Origin: Vitis vinifera
Taxonomy: Eukaryota; Streptophyta; Magnoliopsida; Vitales; Vitaceae
Direction of reading: 5' to 3'
Assembly: GCF_030704535.1 (NCBI RefSeq)
Contig: NC_081819.1
Span: 18,882,001 to 18,946,000 of the forward strand
Length of the DNA stretch: 64,000 nucleotides
Shown piece by piece: positions 53,800 through 64,000 of the stretch. The notes under the pieces were generated by a model that was not told the origin of the DNA, ran no database searches, and saw nothing but the letters and a program-made list of their open reading frames with translations. Every line of letters starts with the position of its first letter. The first letter of the stretch is position 1. Made by a program: the position numbers and the translations under genes.

Positions 53800-56562
53800 T
53801 TACACCACATAAGGTCCATCCCATTTTGATGTAAATTTGCTCTCAGTCTTATATGTGGTGATGATGGGTCTACGAATGGCAAGAACTAGATCACCAACTT
53901 GAAAAGACCGAAGGCGAACCTTTTTGTTAAAAGCTCTTAAAAGGCGTGCTTGATAACACTCTAAACATTGTTGGGCTTCGAGTCGTTTTTTGTCTAGTGC
54001 TTCTAACTCTTGAAGACGTAACTTGGCATTATCTTCATCAGTTAGTCCTTCATGTATAACAATCTTCAATGAAGGGATCTAACGTTCAAGGGGCAATACA
54101 ACTTCTACACCATAAACGATGGAATAAGGGGTTGCTTGTGTAAGCATTCGATATGTTGTTCGATATGCCCAAAGTGCTCCTCCTACTTGTTCATGTCAAT
54201 TCCTTTTTAACTTATCAACAATTTTCTTCAATAAGTTGCAAAGGGTCTTGTTGATTGCTTCTACGAGACCATTGGTCGATGCATTGTACATTGATGAATT
54301 GTGTTGTTTGAAACCGAACCTCTCATAGAGTTTGCTCATCAATTTTTTATAAAAAGGTTTCCCATTGTCAATGATTATGTATTGTGACACCCCATACCGA
54401 TAGATAATATTACTTCGAATGAAGTTCACTACATTTTCTTTCTTCACTTCTTTAAGTGGCATAGCTTCCGCCCATTTAGAAAAATAATCTATTGCTGCTA
54501 ATATGTAAGCATGCCCAGCAAAGGATTTAGGAGTAATGGGTCTGACCACATCAAGTCCCCATGCATCAAATGACCATGACGCAATTGTAGGATGGAGTGG
54601 CTCAGGGGGTTGGTGTATAAAATTTGAGTGGAATTAGCATGATTGACACTTCTTTGCATATTCCATACAATCCTTAACCATAGTTGGCCAAAGTATCCCA
54701 TCCTTTTGATTTGAAAATGAAGTTTTGGCCCTAATTGGTGAGCCCCACAAATCCCAAAATGAGCTTCTTCAATTGCTTGATTTGCCTCTTCTCCTCCTAG
54801 GCATCGAAGAAGTATTCCATCGAATGAGCATCGATAAAGTGTTTCTTTGTAGTAAATGAAGCGTAGAGCTCGACATCGTATTTTTGTTCGATGTCTTAGT
54901 TCATCGAGTAACTTCCCATATTCTAAGTAGTCAATTAATGGTTGTCGCCAATCTTCGTTGTCAATAGTGAATACTGATGTAGCGTTTACTTCTTTTTATT
55001 GTAATATTGGCAATAGTGGCAGTACCCTTTTATGGCAAAGAGGGACATGTACAATCTCATCCTTAAGTAGTGTCAAACTTGTAGCTAGATTAACTAGAGC
55101 ATATGCCATTTGGTTTTCTTTTCATGGAATATGAACTAAAGAGATTCACTCAAACTTTTCCATCAGTTGGATAACATATTGGAAGTAAGGAACTAAGTCA
55201 TCACTTTTAACCTCATACAAGGCTAAAAGTTGATTGATTACCAACTTAGAATTCCCACATATCTCTAAGCTTGTGATTTTCATTTCAATCGTCATTTGTA
55301 GCCCGATAATTAATGCTTAGTATTCCGTGACGTTGTTGGAGCATCTCTCACTAAGAATAAATGAATATGGTAGTATCTGTCTATGTGGTGAGACAAATAC
55401 AACACCTACACCTGTTCCATCGAAGAACATCATCCATGAAGGAAAAATGTCAACATAAAATATCTCCTCATCAGGAAAGTCGTTTGAAATTTCCCATGCT
55501 GCAGGGATAGGATGATCTGCTAAGAAGCCTGCAAGTGCTTGTCTTTTGATTGCCTTTTGAGAGATGTAGATTATTTCATACTCAGTAAGTAACAACCCCC
55601 ATCTTGTTAATTGTCCTAAAAAAATTGGCTTTAATAGCACATACTTAACGGGATCAACGTGTGCTATTAAGTGTACTGTGTATGCCTGCATGTAATGACT
55701 TAGCTTTTTTGTCAAGAAGATTAAAGCAAGGCAAGTTTTCTCTATCAGGGAGTAATTTAGTTCCGGTCCTGTTAGAGTTTGACTTAGGTAATATAATGTC
55801 ATTTCTTTGTTCTATTCATTTTCTTTTTCAAGTAATGTTCCAAGAGAGCATTCTTGTGCGATGATATAGAGTATCAATGGCTTCCCTGCCATAGGAGCAC
55901 CTAAGATTGGTGGATTAGCTAAATATCTTTTTATGCTCTCAAATGCATTATGACAAGCTTCATCCCAAACAAATGGGACATCTTTCTTTATAAGCCGGTT
56001 AAAAGGTTGACATCGTCCTACAAGGTTTGAAATAAACCGTCGAATGAAAGCAAAGCGTCCTTGAAGACTTCTAAGTTCTTGAAGATTTCTCGGCTCTAGC
56101 ATATCTCGAATGGTTGTGATCTTAGATTGATCCACTTCAATGCCACGGTGTCGCACAATAAACCTTAGAAATTTACTAGAAGTAACACCAAAAGCACATT
56201 TGAGCGGGTTCATTTTGAGTTGGTACCTTTTTAACCTGTCAAACACCATACGAAGATCTTGCAGATGGTCTTCTCTCTTCCTAGACTTTACAACCAGGTC
56301 ATCAACATAGCAGTCAACATTCTTATGGAGCATGTCATCAAAGATTTTATGCATAGCACGTTGATATGTTGCACCTGCATTCTTTAGTCCAAAAGGCATC
56401 ACTTTGTAACAATAAATACCCTTTGGGTACGAAATACAGTAAGTTTTTCATCCTTTGGCGTCATTCGTATTTGATTATACCCCAATGATCCATCCATGAA
56501 GGATAAAGCTTCATGACCAATGGTTGCATCAACCACAAGCTCAATGATTGGTAATGGGAAGA
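53800..56562 (-). pseudogene. gypsy pol, RT palm to integrase
   Basis: RT: MMPFGLKNAGATYQRAM and YVDDLVV (55812-56402, with the preceding segment to 56562 read through a stop). RNase H: LTGPELNYSLIEK (55317-55802), followed in the same frame by an archaeal-type RNase H (MFFDGTGVGVVFVSPH). Integrase: AAIDYFSKWAE, IIIDNGKPF and LVEAINKTL supply the three acidic residues (54196-54549). The C-terminal module ends in WDGPYVV (53800-54069). At least five separate frames are needed, so it is inactive. Confidence 0.87.
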
Positions 56563-58389
56563 CACTGAAATTTTCTATTGTACCATAATACTTAGCCTTT
56601 TTAAGTAGTAACTCTAGTCAAGAAAAACTAGAAAAAGAGTCACTACGGCTTTTGTAGTATTCCGGGTATCGTCCTCAAGGACTAACTTATGAAAATTGTC
56701 AATACTAAAATAAATGAATTGTTTTTGTTTAAATCCTAAAGTGAAAAACAATATGTGAATATTGCGAAACTAAGTAAAAAAAATTAAATTAATAAAAAAA
56801 TGAATATTGATTTTAAATTCAATTGATTCAAGTTTGGGGTTTTCCACAATCCAACCTAGGGTATAGAAATTAGAGAAAACAAGGGTCTTTTAAGTAATAT
56901 GATCTTAGGGTTTTGGGATCTTTGGCCGCTTGCGATCAAGTTGAGTTCTATAACTCAAAATTGCATCTGAAACCTAATTTTTCCTTTTAAACAAATTCCT
57001 AAAACCATCAAATGAATGAGATTGATTACCAATTTAAGATTTGGCTTTTTAACCATTCCTACTCTTTATAGATTTGTATAGGGGCAAATAACGGTAGGGA
57101 AAACGAGGATAACTAATGATCAAGAATTGCCAAGAATCACTAGTATCAAGTAATAACCTACCGTATCATTCCCTAAATGAACTCACAAGAATAGGATAAA
57201 AAAAAATGATAAATTGTCACTCAACCAATAATTAATCTCATTGTTATAATAATTTACCCATTGTCCCTATAGGTTTCCTAGCCCTTGGGTTTTCATGCTT
57301 CAAGCCCCAAGTTGGCTCTTAGCCTCTCATGGGGGTGATGTCACATTCACAATCCATAATAGGGTAAAAATCCATAATTTGAATCAAAAGAAACTAAAAA
57401 TAATATATTTAATAAAGAAGAAAAAGAAAACAAACCAAAGTTCTCGTCTTCTTCCACATTCAATGTCAAAAACTCTGGAAAAAGATCCAAGATCGCTAAA
57501 ACCAAGAATTAAGAGAGTTTATATAATATCATCAATTACCTAACATATGGCACACTCTCATTGGCCACTTATTATAAAATAATTTCCTAAAAATGATTAA
57601 AAAATAATAAAATGGTGATTTATAGTCATGTGGGGTCCACTTAGGGTAGATGAAGTGTCCTAGATGCAATTCCCGAGGTAGAGGAGGCGAAACATCAAAG
57701 TAGTAGTGGGTGAATTCGAAATTAGTGTCATTTCGAAGTAGATTTCGAATTCATAAGTTGAATAGATGCAATTCCCGAGGTAGAGGAGGCGGAACATCAA
57801 AGTGGTAGTGGGTGAATTCGAAATTAGTGTCATTTCAAAGTGGATTTCGAATTCATAAGTTGAATTTCGAAATCATTTTAAAATGACCATCTAGCTTGGT
57901 GCAATTGTTTTCAAATGGTCATAACTTCTTCATTTCAGCTCTGATTTGCACACCATTTGAAGGGTTGGACTCCTAACTTCCCGAGCTTCGAAAAAATATA
58001 TAGTATGTATATAATGGACTCCAAAAAGTGCTCTAAATTTGTTTTCAAAGTGCCTCATTTCCCATGCTTTCTTGCCTTCTTTCTTACTCCATAATGGTCA
58101 TTTCTCATCTTCCAAACTCATGATATCCTCGTCTTGCCTTTCCTTACGTTCCATGATTCTTGATTCACTTATTTCCTCATTTAGCCCTTTCTTGATCTTT
58201 CAAAATCTAAAATCATTCAATTTGCACCATTTTCTTCCCTTGAACTTGAGATAAGTCTCCAAAGTACAAATTAAACTCATGGTTAGGGCCTTAGCATTGA
58301 TTTAGGTCAAGTTGGGTGATTTGAATGTCTTTTGGTGCACAAATCATATAGAATATGTGCCATTAGAGCACATATTTTGGCTCCAATCA
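56563..58389. mobile_element. 1.8-kb insertion in the gypsy RT
   Basis: The RT reading breaks off after DLNNAC (58390) and resumes at FPLPI (about 56562). The 1.83 kb between has no RT sequence and no long open frame. It contains a 102-bp tandem duplication, an AAGAAAAAG tract and the string GGGTATCGTCCTCAAGGACT near 56665. Clear terminal repeats or a target duplication are not visible, so the element class is open. Confidence 0.7.
57661..57864. repeat. 102-bp tandem duplication
   Basis: TAGATGCAATTCCCGAGGTA starts at 57661 and again at 57763. The two 102-bp copies differ at only a few positions. Confidence 0.95.
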
Positions 58390-60050
58390 GCAAGCATTGT
58401 TTAAATCTCTGAAATCCACACAAACACGGATATGCCCATTCTTTTTCTTAATTGGAACGATGTTCGCAATCCATGTCGGGTACTTTACCTCTCTAATGAA
58501 ACCAACTTCAATCAATTTTTCAATTTCAGTTTCTATTTGCGAAACAAGTTCTAGTTGACATCGTCTTTGGGCTTGCTTAATCAATCGGACACCATGCTTT
58601 ACCATGAGTTGATGTACTGCAACTTTTGGATCAAGACCTGTCATTTCTTTGTATGACCATGCAAAGACATCTTTATAATCGAGTAACAACTCAAAATAAT
58701 TTTTCTCTTCAAAGGAACTTAGAAGCATACTTACATAGATTGGCCTTGGGTTTTCATTTGTTCCTAAATTGAGCTCTTTTAACTCATCTACATTAGTTTG
58801 CCCCCCCCCCCCCCCCCCCCCCCTCCTCGTCTTCCCCTGGTTCATCTTCTGAAAATTCTGAATTAGAGTCAACTTGCACTGTGACATGGTAGCTAATGCA
58901 CATCAAACTTTCTTCAATATCTTTAGGGCATCCCTTGTTTGACTGTTTGGTGATCACGATGGTACGTCGTTTTACTTTTAACAAACCATTAGTACAAATT
59001 TCCCAAGTTGAATGGCGTTTCATCCTTGATGGGATTAAACTTCTTGTCTTTGCATCCTCCTTTAGTTCAATACACTGTTTCTTAATGGGATTTCATCACC
59101 ATGACCTTCGGGGTAGAGTCTCAATCCTTTGCTATATTGACCTTTGTAGGATATGTGCTAAATTCCATTTTACTTGGTTAAAATCGCCCAACCTAGTGAA
59201 CACTGAAGCTTGTGTAATTAGAGCTTCAATCCGATCAAATACTGAAATTCGAGGAAGAGAATTTTACCCATTACTCTCTTCCATATCTTTTACAATGATA
59301 TGTTGTGTACTTGCCTTAGTCTTCTTAGTCTTAGCTAAAATTTTGATAGGCTTGAAAGGTACAAACCCTAAACCTGCCCTAGAAGGTTTGACTACATACC
59401 CTTGTTGTTTCAATTTCTTTTGAGTTTCGTTAAGGCCATGCATCTTTTCACCTGTAGTCTCGAGGCTAAGTTCTCCTTATCGTGATGACAAAGTGAAGTC
59501 ATACCCTGCCTTGGCTAATCACTTATAAGCCTTAGGGTTGAACCCCTCATCTATTATTTTACCGGGAAAGAAGTCTTGCTTTGTTTGATCTCTTGAGGAT
59601 TTGACGAATTTTTGTGTCTCATCCCTAGAGATAAGTTGTAAGTTTAGAAAGGGAATGGTCGCATCTTCCTTTAAGACCTGAAGGTCCCCATTTTCCAATC
59701 TTCAAGGTTGTACTTCGTTTTTGTCTTCTATGAAAGGTGGTTAACCCTCACTTCGTTGAAATCTTGGGATGTACCTAAACATTAGGGAAGTAGTGACAAT
59801 CATCAAGTCCGGTGTCGATTTTTTTGAGGATTTCTTTTTTTCTTCAATTCAAGTCATCACTGGTTGTGAAATTTCCTCTTCTAATGTCGACTTACACTGC
59901 TCAACTTTCCCTTAAGTTTAGCTTTCCCAATGGAGAGAATGATCGTAGGAAGAACTTCCTCCGTAGCATCATTTTCTATGTAAAATTTAGTGTCAGTAAA
60001 ATAAGACTTGACTTCTGTAAATGGCTTAGTATCAACCTCTACTTTCTTAA
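58390..60050 (-). pseudogene. gypsy gag-pol linker and RT start
   Basis: 58387-58887 carries the RT entry (EKLIEVGFIREVKYPTWIAN, VPIKKKNGHIRVCVDFRDLN). Upstream, 58793-59023 and then scattered frames up to about 60045 carry the low-complexity linker of Tat polyproteins. A 23-base C run (58801-58823, polyG on the coding strand) separates two frames that ought to be one, so the frame is lost or the run length is wrong. Confidence 0.78.
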
Positions 60051-60925
60051 AAAATATATTTATCTTTATATAAAAATAAAATAATAGATAATATAATTAA
60101 ATTTAATATTTTTTTAATTATTTTAAAATTATATAAATGGAATATTAGTATATAGAAGAATATAAATTATAAGTATTATAAAATATTAAGAGTTCGTTTG
60201 ATAATGATTTTAAGAAGCGTTTTTAATTTTTCTAACATTTGAAAACTTGTATTTTTCAAATATTATAAAAATTAAAAATAGTTACTAGAATCACTGCTAA
60301 ACACATTCTAAATTAGGTTCAAGTTAACCTATCAAAATCAAACCGTAGTTTAAGTTCATGTTAAAAAAACCTAACTCAAATATAACCCGAATATTAAAAA
60401 TACTTGTCGAAGTTATTTTAAGTACGTAGCTAAGCTCGGTTGTTGGCACATTCCACTAAATCACGTCAATTATAGCATTAGAAAAATGGAAATTAGTGAG
60501 GTACAAATGTTATATGGATTGAACCTTTGGTAAGTTAGTCAAATCTAAGAAAAGATTGAAAATCATAATCCTATGATTTATCGAGGAATATGTTTTTTTA
60601 TTTTAAAAGCAAGAAACGAAATTAGAACTATGTGAAAGTTCCCGTCTTTCTTTTGCTACCTCCAGAACATCAGGCGGGCATTTCTCCAATAACGTGTTTG
60701 GATCTATCCTGGAGGGAGTAAAGCAATGGTCTGATAAAAACTGGTGAAAATCCAGCCAGGCTTTTTCTCAGGACTGATTTCGTAGTTTTCACTTTCAGGG
60801 AATCCCAGTGATCAAAGCGCCGGAAAATTCTCACGTTTTCTGGAAAATGGTAGGAAAATCTCTCTCTAATTGTCTTTCTCTTTGTCTTTCAGTTTCTCAA
60901 CTTTGTCTTCAATTTTGTCTCAGTC
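60051..60925 (+). promoter_or_regulatory. Upstream region and 5' leader of the AAA ATPase gene
   Basis: AT-rich up to about 60630, then GC-richer. A pyrimidine-rich leader (TCTCTCTCTAATTGTCTTTC type) at 60855-60920 precedes the ATG. No TATA box stands out. Confidence 0.5.
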
Positions 60926-63900
60926 ATGAGTTTCCTCAAAGGCATCATTGATTCTCTGGGCTCCATCTTCTCTGATTCTACTTCTCCGGACGAGGCTCAG
61001 TCAAGCCCTAATTTTTCCGATAATGGGGCGATGGACGGCGTCGTCGGAACTGGCGTTTCGAACCAGCGGATTGCGTATAAGCTAAAAGGCTATTACGATT
61101 TGGCGACGGAGGAAATTGCCAAGGCTGTTAGGGCAGAAGAGTGGGGTTTGGTCGATGATGCAATTGTTCATTACAAGAATGCGCAGCGTATATTGATCGA
61201 AGCCAGTTCGACTAGTACACCTTCTTTTATCAGTTCTAGGTAATGAGAAATTTACATGAATTGATGTATTGTTCCTGCCCTTTTTTCTTTTGCAAATTAT
61301 TTAGCTTGTACGGTTCTCTTGTATCTGTTATTTCGATAGTAAGATATTTGGATTGGTGTGAATTGATGAATGTAGACTGGGCTGAAGCACCTTCCTTCAT
61401 CAGCTCTGGTAGTTAAAATTTGACATGAATTGATGGGTTATTTGTGTTCTATTGCAAATTTATGTGGTTTTTGTGAATTGAACTTCTAAGGTTTGATGAA
61501 ATATTCCGTTTTGAACATGCATTCATATTTTGTTGGAGAATCACAAAATTTACACGAAGAATTAAACCAAAGTGGTTTGATCAGTCTCCCCATTTTCATC
61601 AGGTCTACATATTAAAAAAAAAAAAAAATTGATGCAAATTATTGAATTTTCGTACTTTGTTGCATAGCTATGCGGTTGATGATTTGACTTAGTGATTCTT
61701 TTTTTTTTTTTTATAAGTAAAGCAAATTGTACTAAAACAGAGGCGATAAGCTACAAAGCATACAGGGGGTATACAAAGCAACTAACACCTCTCAAAACAA
61801 AAAGAAGACTAACAGAGCCTCACCACCCCTTAATTGGACGCTAGCCACTCCAAGAACCCTATGAGGGATAGACATGCCTCTCCAATATACAATCTAGCCC
61901 AACTCCATAAATCACAAACAAAAGAATTCTTAAGCTTTTGAATATCTAACACTCCCACCCTAAAAGCAAGTCTATTTCTCTCCTTCCAAACCGTCCAAAA
62001 AATACACAATGGTATGGATTTCCATATCTTTTTCCTTTTCTTCCCCACAAAAGGGCCCCTCCAGCTAGTTAAGACCTCTTTTACAGTTTCTGGAAAGACC
62101 CACTACACACCTGATAACCCAAGGACAATATTCCAAAGAACTCTGACCACTATACAGTGAATAAGTATATGATTTGACTTAGTGATTCTTGGTACTTGAG
62201 CATGATGGAAAATTGAATGGTGGGTGATCTTTCAGTTTGAATTTCAAGTTTTTGTTATGCGGAGTGCAGTGTGATCCCTTTTCTTTCTTTCTTTCTTTCT
62301 TTTTTTTTTTTTGGGTTTTGATGGATTGGGATTAGTAATTGCTATCATGTAGTAAAATTAAGAACAAAGAGGTGTGTTCTTTTGAATTGAATTCATCCTA
62401 CATAATGTTGGTAGAGTGTTATATCTTGATTTAAAATTTTGTGATTTTGATGTATTGAGCCTGGTGATTGTTGTTATGTATGATTAAAGAGAAAGATATG
62501 GTGTGTAATCTTTTAATCAGGTTTCAAGTTTTTCAAATGTGGGCCAGAGCATCAAATTTTAGCACAAGGTCTTTCCATTTTGGAGAATTAAACTCAGTTT
62601 CTGAGTTAATGGCAAGTTATCATTCAATTTGAATTTCGTATTAGTTGGGCAATTCAACTTTGTCCAGCATTGCAATTTTCTTAGAGACAAGAAAATGCAT
62701 TAACTTGGGAATGTTGGTGATCATGTGGGTTCAACCTGGTCCTTATTGTTAACACCTACACACTTTACCAATTTAGCAAGTTTTCTTTAGCAAGAGCAAA
62801 ATGTTAAGAAGAAATCCTCCAAACATGCATATATGAATGTTTTTGTGGTGAATCCTTCTAGTTATCGTATTCTATGAAGCTTGGATTGAATTTTTGAAAG
62901 TGAATTTACTTTTTTTCCTTGATGCTGGATCTAGTTCCTACAAGAATAGGAAAGGAGAATAAAATTTGGAATTTATGATTGTATGGAGTTAAAGTTAGTG
63001 GTCTAATTCCAAACTCTGTTTTATTTCTCTCATGACAGTGAACAAGAGAAGGTGAAATCTTATCGTCAAAAGATATCAAAATGGCAGGGTCAAGTTGCAG
63101 AGAGACTTGAAATTTTAATCAGGCGAGCAGGTTCAACACTCGTGCTGATGCAACTTTATTACCTTTATTGTTTTTTAACAGTAATATGGATTTTAGAAGA
63201 GTGCTTATATTTTCTATTGTTACTATCTTTCTCTCTCTCTAGGTGGCACATCCACAAACAAGGTATGGACTAATCTGAATAAAGTGTAAGTGTGAATATT
63301 ACATTTCTTATGAGTATTTCTGTGATTTAAGCGGTAAAACGCTGATTGATTGTAAATTTTCTGTTCCTGTGTGATCTATGTTGTTACTGTGCAGAACACC
63401 TTAGCTGACACAAAACCTGCTACAACTTCTTCAACAAAATCTAATGCTAGAACAGATGTATTACAAAAGTCTCCACTTACCAATAGGCGCAGCCCCATTA
63501 TGAGGAGTCAGTCAGATAAAGTTGTAAGCTCAAAACCTGTACAAGAATCTGGTCATGGCTATGATGCAAAATTGGTTGAAATGATAAACACTGTGATTGT
63601 GGACAGAAGTCCTTCTGTTAAATGGGATGATGTTGGTTAGAAACTATACCATATTTTCTTTTTACTTTTTGTTTTTGTTTTTTACTTTTATGTTCCTTTT
63701 TATTTTCAATTTTATGGATTAGAATTACAAACTTACTCATCCAATTTTGTTTTCTCCTTCTGGGCAGCTGGTCTTGAAAAGGCAAAGCAGGCATTATTGG
63801 AAATGGTTATTCTACCAACTAAAAGAAAAGACCTGTTCACTGGCCTTAGAAGGCCTGCTAGAGGTGATGTTTTGGAAGGCTATTGCCTTCATTAAAACAA

Positions 63901-64000
63901 CATTGTAGTACTGTAGCATTGTAAGATCTTATTTCATGAAAAACCTTCTGGATTTTTTTAACAGGTCTACTTCTCTTTGGTCCACCTGGTAATGGAAAGA
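60926..64000 (+). CDS. Spastin/fidgetin-like AAA ATPase, 5' part
   Basis: Resembles the Arabidopsis At2g45500 type of meiotic-clade AAA ATPase, related to microtubule-severing spastin and katanin. Exons: 60926-61239, 63039-63130, 63243-63262 (20 nt), 63395-63635, 63768-63863, 63965 onward; phases 2,1,0,1,1 keep one open frame. An MIT-like helical domain lies at about residues 45-135 ([37 protein letters not shown]), followed by a Ser/Thr-rich linker, then [20 protein letters not shown], the usual N-terminal edge of the AAA module. [12 protein letters not shown] is Walker A, where the window stops. Walker B, sensor and arginine-finger parts lie beyond the window. The role in microtubule or ESCRT-related work is inferred from the family. 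Confidence 0.92.
61701..62168 (-). mobile_element. 5'-truncated L1-type LINE in intron 1
   Basis: A 468-bp insertion bounded by a perfect 22-bp direct repeat (61679-61700 and 62169-62190, ATGATTTGACTTAGTGATTC+TT). It begins on the plus strand with a T run, the complement of a poly(A) tail. The minus strand ends with the C-terminus of a plant L1 ORF2 (zf-RVT region: [32 protein letters not shown]) at 61830-62048. Target-primed insertion against the gene's direction, inside the intron. Confidence 0.92.

Larger units (their letters stand above)
52600..60050 (-). mobile_element. Ty3/gypsy retrotransposon, Tat type, defective
   Basis: Minus-strand order is gag-pol linker, reverse transcriptase, RNase H, a second (archaeal-type) RNase H, integrase core, integrase C-terminal module, then a non-coding segment with an LTR-like promoter. 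RT before integrase defines Ty3/gypsy; the extra RNase H defines the Tat branch. Interrupted by a 1.8-kb insertion and by several frameshifts. The gag end fades out near 60050 and no second LTR is visible there, so it is truncated on the right. Outer limits are approximate. Confidence 0.85.

Noticed and set aside
58896..59423. 175-residue plus-strand frame
   Set aside because: Antisense to the gypsy gag-pol linker; no family resemblance.
59812..60084. Plus-strand 90-residue frame next to the AAA ATPase promoter
   Set aside because: Low-complexity, overlaps the fading gypsy end on the other strand, no supporting context.

Overview
This is a plant nuclear window: intron-containing genes with GT-AG boundaries, very AT-rich spacers, Ty1/copia, Ty3/gypsy and L1-type elements, and a piece of plastid rpoC1. 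It reads as a woody eudicot. Grapevine (Vitis) is my best guess from the general character of the gene and element families, but that is inference; nothing here was searched against a database.

Layout. 1-2615 is the 5' part of a decayed Ty1/copia element on the minus strand (LTR, primer-binding site, gag, protease, integrase). 2616-33544 is a tandem array of four related units, minus strand. Three units carry an apparently intact 528-residue cytochrome P450 of the CYP704 family with six exons (2835-5682, 16082-18922, 26303-29147). The fourth unit, near 10.4 kb, keeps both flanks but has lost the whole gene between stop and start codon, leaving a short palindromic scar. The spacers hold long AT-rich inverted-repeat (foldback) elements, a solo LTR and a 305-bp triplication. 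The unit junctions share a 6-bp microhomology (GGTGTT) with the two outer ends of the array, so the founding duplication can be read directly.

33545-40966 is a graveyard. It holds a copia reverse-transcriptase remnant, a decayed LTR related to the solo LTR, a broken piece of a UPL1/UPL2-type HECT ubiquitin ligase gene, a short broken piece of a VPS34-type PI3-kinase gene, and coding-like sequence I cannot identify. 40967-43505 is a fifth P450 of the same family, clearly diverged (517 residues, five exons). 44562-45298 is a Mutator-like non-autonomous element with long inverted termini and a 9-bp target duplication.

47163-48857 is a three-exon zinc-independent MDR quinone/enone oxidoreductase. 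49370-49695 is plastid DNA (rpoC1) in the nucleus. About 52.6-60.05 kb is a broken Ty3/gypsy element of the Tat type on the minus strand, interrupted by a 1.8-kb insertion. 60926 to the window end is the 5' part of a spastin/fidgetin-like AAA ATPase on the plus strand (MIT domain, then Walker A), cut off inside the P-loop, with an L1 fragment in intron 1.

How the genes relate. The P450 copies are paralogues, probably acting on fatty-acid-type substrates; differences in flanking DNA are likely to matter more for expression than the few residue changes. The oxidoreductase and the AAA ATPase are unrelated neighbours.
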